Under the pieces are notes generated by a model. That model was given only the letters and a program-made list of their open reading frames with translations, was not told the origin of the DNA and ran no database searches. From Hyperoodon ampullatus (lineage: Eukaryota > Chordata > Mammalia > Artiodactyla > Ziphiidae): DNA of 64,000 bases. The DNA lies in assembly GCA_949752795.1 (NCBI GenBank), contig OX457068.1, positions 54,588,516 to 54,652,515 on the forward strand, written 5' to 3'. Positions 60,346 to 64,000 of the stretch are shown here, piece by piece. Position numbers and translations under genes: made by a program. Each line of letters begins with the position of its first letter. Position 1 is the stretch's first letter.

Positions 60346-60487
60346 AATAAAAATAAAAATAAAATATATCACAGGTTACCAGAACCTTCAGAATTAAAAA
60401 AAAAGGAAAAAAAAAAAAAAAAAACAAGGAAAATAAGATAAGCAGCTGTGAGTGTCAATATAAACTACACAAGCATCACAAAGACAC

Positions 60488-60494
60488 ATGTGGG
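60488..60494. repeat. Short possible target-site duplication of CHR-2 SINE, left copy
   Basis: atgtggg, repeated at 60709-60715 after the A tail. Only 7 bp, so tentative. Confidence 0.5.
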
Positions 60495-60708
60495 GCTTCC
60501 CTGGTGGCACAGTGGTTGAGAGTCCGCCTCCAATGCAGGGGACACGGGTTCGTGCCCTGGTCTGGGAAGATCCCACATGCCGTGGAGCAGCTGGGCCCGT
60601 GAGCCATGGCCGCTGAGCCTGCACGTCCGGAGCCTGTGCTCTGCAATGGGAGAGGCCACAACAGTGAGAGGCCCACGTACCGCAAAAAAAAAAAAAAAAA
60701 AAAAAAAA
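60495..60708 (+). mobile_element. CHR-2-type SINE
   Basis: Begins gcttccctggtggcacagtgg, has gggttcgtgccc at 60546-60557 (B-box region), ends gaggcccacgtaccgc and has a ~26-bp pure A tail. Very similar to the copy at 35754, so probably young. Confidence 0.92.
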
Positions 60709-60715
60709 ATGTGGG
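60709..60715. repeat. Short possible target-site duplication of CHR-2 SINE, right copy
   Basis: atgtggg directly after the A tail; partner of 60488-60494. Confidence 0.5.
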
Positions 60716-60830
60716 CATGCAAGAAGCTGAACAAAGCAGGTAAACAGTGACCAAGATCATGAAAGTTAGTAAATATTTTTTCCAAATGTTTGGAATTTAT
60801 CCTTCAAATCCTATGAAATTATGGAAGGAC

Positions 60831-60855
60831 TATAAACTATAAATTATAGTTTATA
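60831..60855. repeat. Perfect 25-bp AT-rich palindrome
   Basis: Arms of 12 bp (tataaactataa / ttatagtttata) around one central base. Followed by further 'ataaactataaat' repeats to 60888. Confidence 0.9.
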
Positions 60856-60975
60856 ATATAAATATAAACTATAAATATAAACTATAAATCTTTCTGCAAA
60901 AGCAAAAAATCATATGATCATATAGATTAATACAAAAAAAGCCTCTGGTAATGGATTAGACTTGGAGATATCAGT

Positions 60976-61045
60976 ATGTATCTATATGTAACCACCTGTG
61001 TAAATACTCCTATCTATAAATACAGGTGGTTACATATAGATACAT
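60976..61045. repeat. Perfect 24-bp inverted repeat with a 22-bp spacer
   Basis: The arm at 60976-60999 (beginning atgtatctatatg and ending ccacctgt) is the exact reverse complement of 61022-61045. A single strand could form a 24-bp hairpin. No open frame or known repeat explains it. Confidence 0.92.
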
Positions 61046-64000
61046 TTATAGAAATGTATATAAACATAGATTTGTATACACACATATATTTTCTTCCTCT
61101 GTCAGATGAAAGGTCCTTGATGCAACAGCACTCTGGTATCAATCATCAAACCTAGGGTCCAGATCTTGGTTTCTAATACCGTTTTCCAATAAAAGGAACC
61201 AGGGCTCCTTAGAGAAATGGTTTATTCTAGAAATAGGGCAGTAAATGTAGTATAACATCTTGTAGTACTAGGAAGTAAGGAAGTGCTATTAAAAAAAAAA
61301 AAAGAAGATAGCATTATGTCTAAGGGATACAGGGCCAAATTGAAAGAGCTCCTAATAGGCACAGCTGGAAAAATTTAAGAAACAAATAAAATGGTAGTAT
61401 TTGATTATAACTGAAAGTAAAAAATAAATACCCACAATCCATAGTTATAACATAAATGACTGAATGAATAAAGTATTAATAGGAGAGAAGATATAAATCT
61501 CCCTTGCAGAAGAATTCCAAATAATTTATGTAGATACTATGCCCTTAATGAAGGGAACATAAATCCTCACTCCTTAAGTGTGGGCTCTGTACAGTGACTT
61601 CTTTCCAAAGATAAAAGTATGGAAAGGTTAAAAAAAAAAAACAAAGAGTTTACAGTGGAAAAATCTGATAAACACTATACCAGCCATGTGACTAAGATCA
61701 ATATTGACAGTGATAACTAATGTTGATAGTATGTACTTTGCTATTATGTGATGAAAATGGCACTTGACATCTATGTCCTTTCTTTGAAAAAAACACATAA
61801 TCTCAGTCTAGTTATGAGAAAAACAGAAAAATGTTAAATGAGTGGCATCCTAGGAAATACCTGGCCAATACATTTCAAAACTATCAAAATCTTGAAAATG
61901 TAGAAATTCTGAGAAATTGTCCACAGCCAAGAGGATCTTAAGAAGCCGTGTAAGTAAATGGAATGTGGTATCCTGGATGGGATCCTGGGAAAGGAAAAGA
62001 TATTAGGTAAAAACTAAGATACTCTGGAAAGAAGTATGGACTTTAGAAAATAATATATCAATCTTGGGTGATTAATTGTAACAAATATATTTTACCAGTG
62101 TATTATATTTATAATTCTTCCTGCTGTTACAGTTGTTTCACCCCTTTGTTTCTGTAGGGATTTTCTGGCCCTAAGGAAGTTGTCATACTTGTTTGTTGTT
62201 TTATTAACTATTATAAAGTGACATCTATTGTTCATCATGCCCTAGATAGGACACACAAGATTATCCACCTGTTACAGTTTATGATTATGTTCAGCATACA
62301 ACATAAGGAGAGAGGCAATGTGCTATTATTCATTACTTCTTTCAAGCTTACCTACATTACAGTAAACAGCCCACATACAAGGACAAACTCAGCTGGGCAC
62401 TTTTAAGATAACTTCATATATCTTTGCTTCTGCCTTTACATGTCTGAAAACAGTCTGTTCCTGATTACTATATCTTACCTACAGATGTGTCTCAAGAGTC
62501 TCCCAACATAATGTGATCAAAGTTTTCTCAAGTCACAGACTGTTATTGTCATCTTTCTAAATTAGTTCAAATCTCCCTAGAAATGGAACCATTCACCAGA
62601 AGCCATGTTAGCAATGAATTAATGAAATTGCTTGTCTCCTTCTCAGCTGACCTTTCTCCAGTGCCCAGTCTCCCCAGCCACAAGCCTTTTTTCAGAATAC
62701 CTTCCTGTGTATGCTCAATTTTGCATTCAGTAGTTTCACTGTTGGAACTTGAGTCTATGACCTTAATACGACCTTGAGTCTACGACACTCAGATATTCAA
62801 AACAGCGAAATTGTTGTAGCAACACCAGTCAGAGACATATTATAGTTAGTGCATAGTTCACAAATCTTGCATCACTGCTCCATCACCTTCTTACTGAAGG
62901 TTGAAAGTTCACCTTATAGTGTCACTTTGTGTGAAGAAGCAAAGATCCCCTGTCTTCTAAATATGGGCCTTTATGTGGTAGGAAGGTCAGAGATTTATCT
63001 CAAGCTTATGAGATTTGGAGGACTTTAGTAGAATATGAAACTACCTCATTCCTCTTATTTATGAGTGTCTTTGAACCTAAGAAATGTCTCGTTTGTATAC
63101 ATCTAGATAATCTATCTATATATTTAAGGAGTTTCCAAAGCAAGGCAGGAGAATGTAACCTTGAAAATAATATGAAATAGCTGTATTGCACAATGTTGTA
63201 AATATTAGTTGAACACAATGAGACATTTGCTAGGGGCCGAGGAACCAGAAAATTGCAAGCATTTAAGAGAAATATCTCTTACTTTAAATTCACTTGCAGT
63301 TCCTGGTGACTGAAAGCTGCTAAAGGAAAAGAGAAAAGAGTAACAGCAGCAACAAAATCCCTCATAAGATTAATAGCCACCTACTGATTGTAAATGTGAA
63401 GAGGACCTCTCCAAACACAAAGCTGAAATGTAGAGGGATCCACCTTTATTAAAACCCCTGACCTCCTGTCCATTAATAGATAGGCTCTGAATACCACATA
63501 CAGCAACACTTTGCAATGTTGTTTTGTAGAACTTGATTTTCACTTCCTGGAATCAAATCTTTGTCCTAGCCCCCAAAATGTTTTCATCTTATTATTCCTA
63601 ATCTTGATTTCCTTCAGTCAGAATTATGTTATTATTCAAAAAAACCCAAAAAATATTGTAAATTTTTGACAAAAGATTGAGTATCCTTTCCAATCTGGCC
63701 CCAGAAATACTTGTTACCCATTTCCCTTCCTTCCTGGAGGAGCCTGATTTTCCAGGTGTTAAAAAATAAAGTATTTTACAATGACATGAAGAAGAAGTCA
63801 GAGTTTGTTTCTGAGATTACCTTGCAACTGCAGTTGCATTCATAAAGGAACCTAGTACAGTGTGCAGAAAAGATGCAGGTGCATGTCCTACAATAAATTT
63901 GGAAGTTAAGTACTCTTGGCACCTATTTCCAGAGACATACGTTTGAAGTTAATGCTTACTCTTGTGCATATATAGACCATGTTTTGCTAAGACATAGTAT
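61046..64000. other. Unassigned AT-rich sequence to the window end
   Basis: About 3 kb with no gene, RNA or clear repeat seen. It contains short A runs (61290-61303 and 61630-61640). Frames 62218-62406, 62583-62777 and 63006-63218 show no recognised protein. Confidence 0.5.

Overview
The window looks like mammalian nuclear DNA, almost certainly from a cetacean (whale or dolphin). Two kinds of tRNA-derived SINE support this. One is a short ~205-220 bp type matching CHR-2 (35754, 47280, 60493). The other is a longer type matching CHR-1 (13828, and minus strand at 59855). CHR-2 is known from cetaceans and CHR-1 from the wider whale/hippo/ruminant group. The L1 lineages, a MER5A, MIRs, L2 tails and an MLT1 LTR are normal for such a genome. 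I see no intact host protein-coding gene, rRNA or tRNA gene. Nearly every long reading frame lies in a decayed LINE-1 (L1) or on its opposite strand.

Layout. 1-13172: an old minus-strand L1 (C) split by a younger full-length 7.1-kb minus-strand L1 (A, 706-7815) with perfect 12-bp target-site duplications. 13173-24239: AT-rich sequence with a CHR-1 SINE, a MER5A, several MIRs and an L2 tail. 24240-28633: plus-strand L1 (D) with duplication-like flanks, two internal deletions and a ~590-bp unexplained segment. 28634-34500: mostly unassigned, with an MLT1 LTR and a solitary ERV LTR. 34500-39175: two old L1 fragments head to head (E minus, F plus); F carries a CHR-2 SINE and another solo LTR. 39175-44650: MIR and L2 remains and a 5'-truncated minus-strand L1 (G). 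44656-55161: the 5' half of an old plus-strand L1 (H), containing a SINE/L1 composite insertion (I), then a near full-length younger plus-strand L1 (B). 56440-59820: an old plus-strand L1 5' half (J), ending at a minus-strand CHR-1 SINE and a retrocopy-like piece. 60720-64000: unassigned sequence with a perfect 24-bp inverted repeat.

Nothing here works as a host pathway. The nesting gives relative ages: C before A; H before I and B; F before its SINE and LTR. No copy seems able to encode L1 protein: ORF1 and ORF2 of A and B both carry stops and frameshifts. The most interesting observations are a small sense-strand ORF just upstream of ORF1 shared by A and B, antisense ORFs shared by both 5'UTRs, the SINE/L1 composite with one outer duplication, the splicing-like deletions of D, and the hairpin near 61 kb. 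I found no convincing new multi-gene system. Boundaries of old elements are approximate because no alignment could be run.
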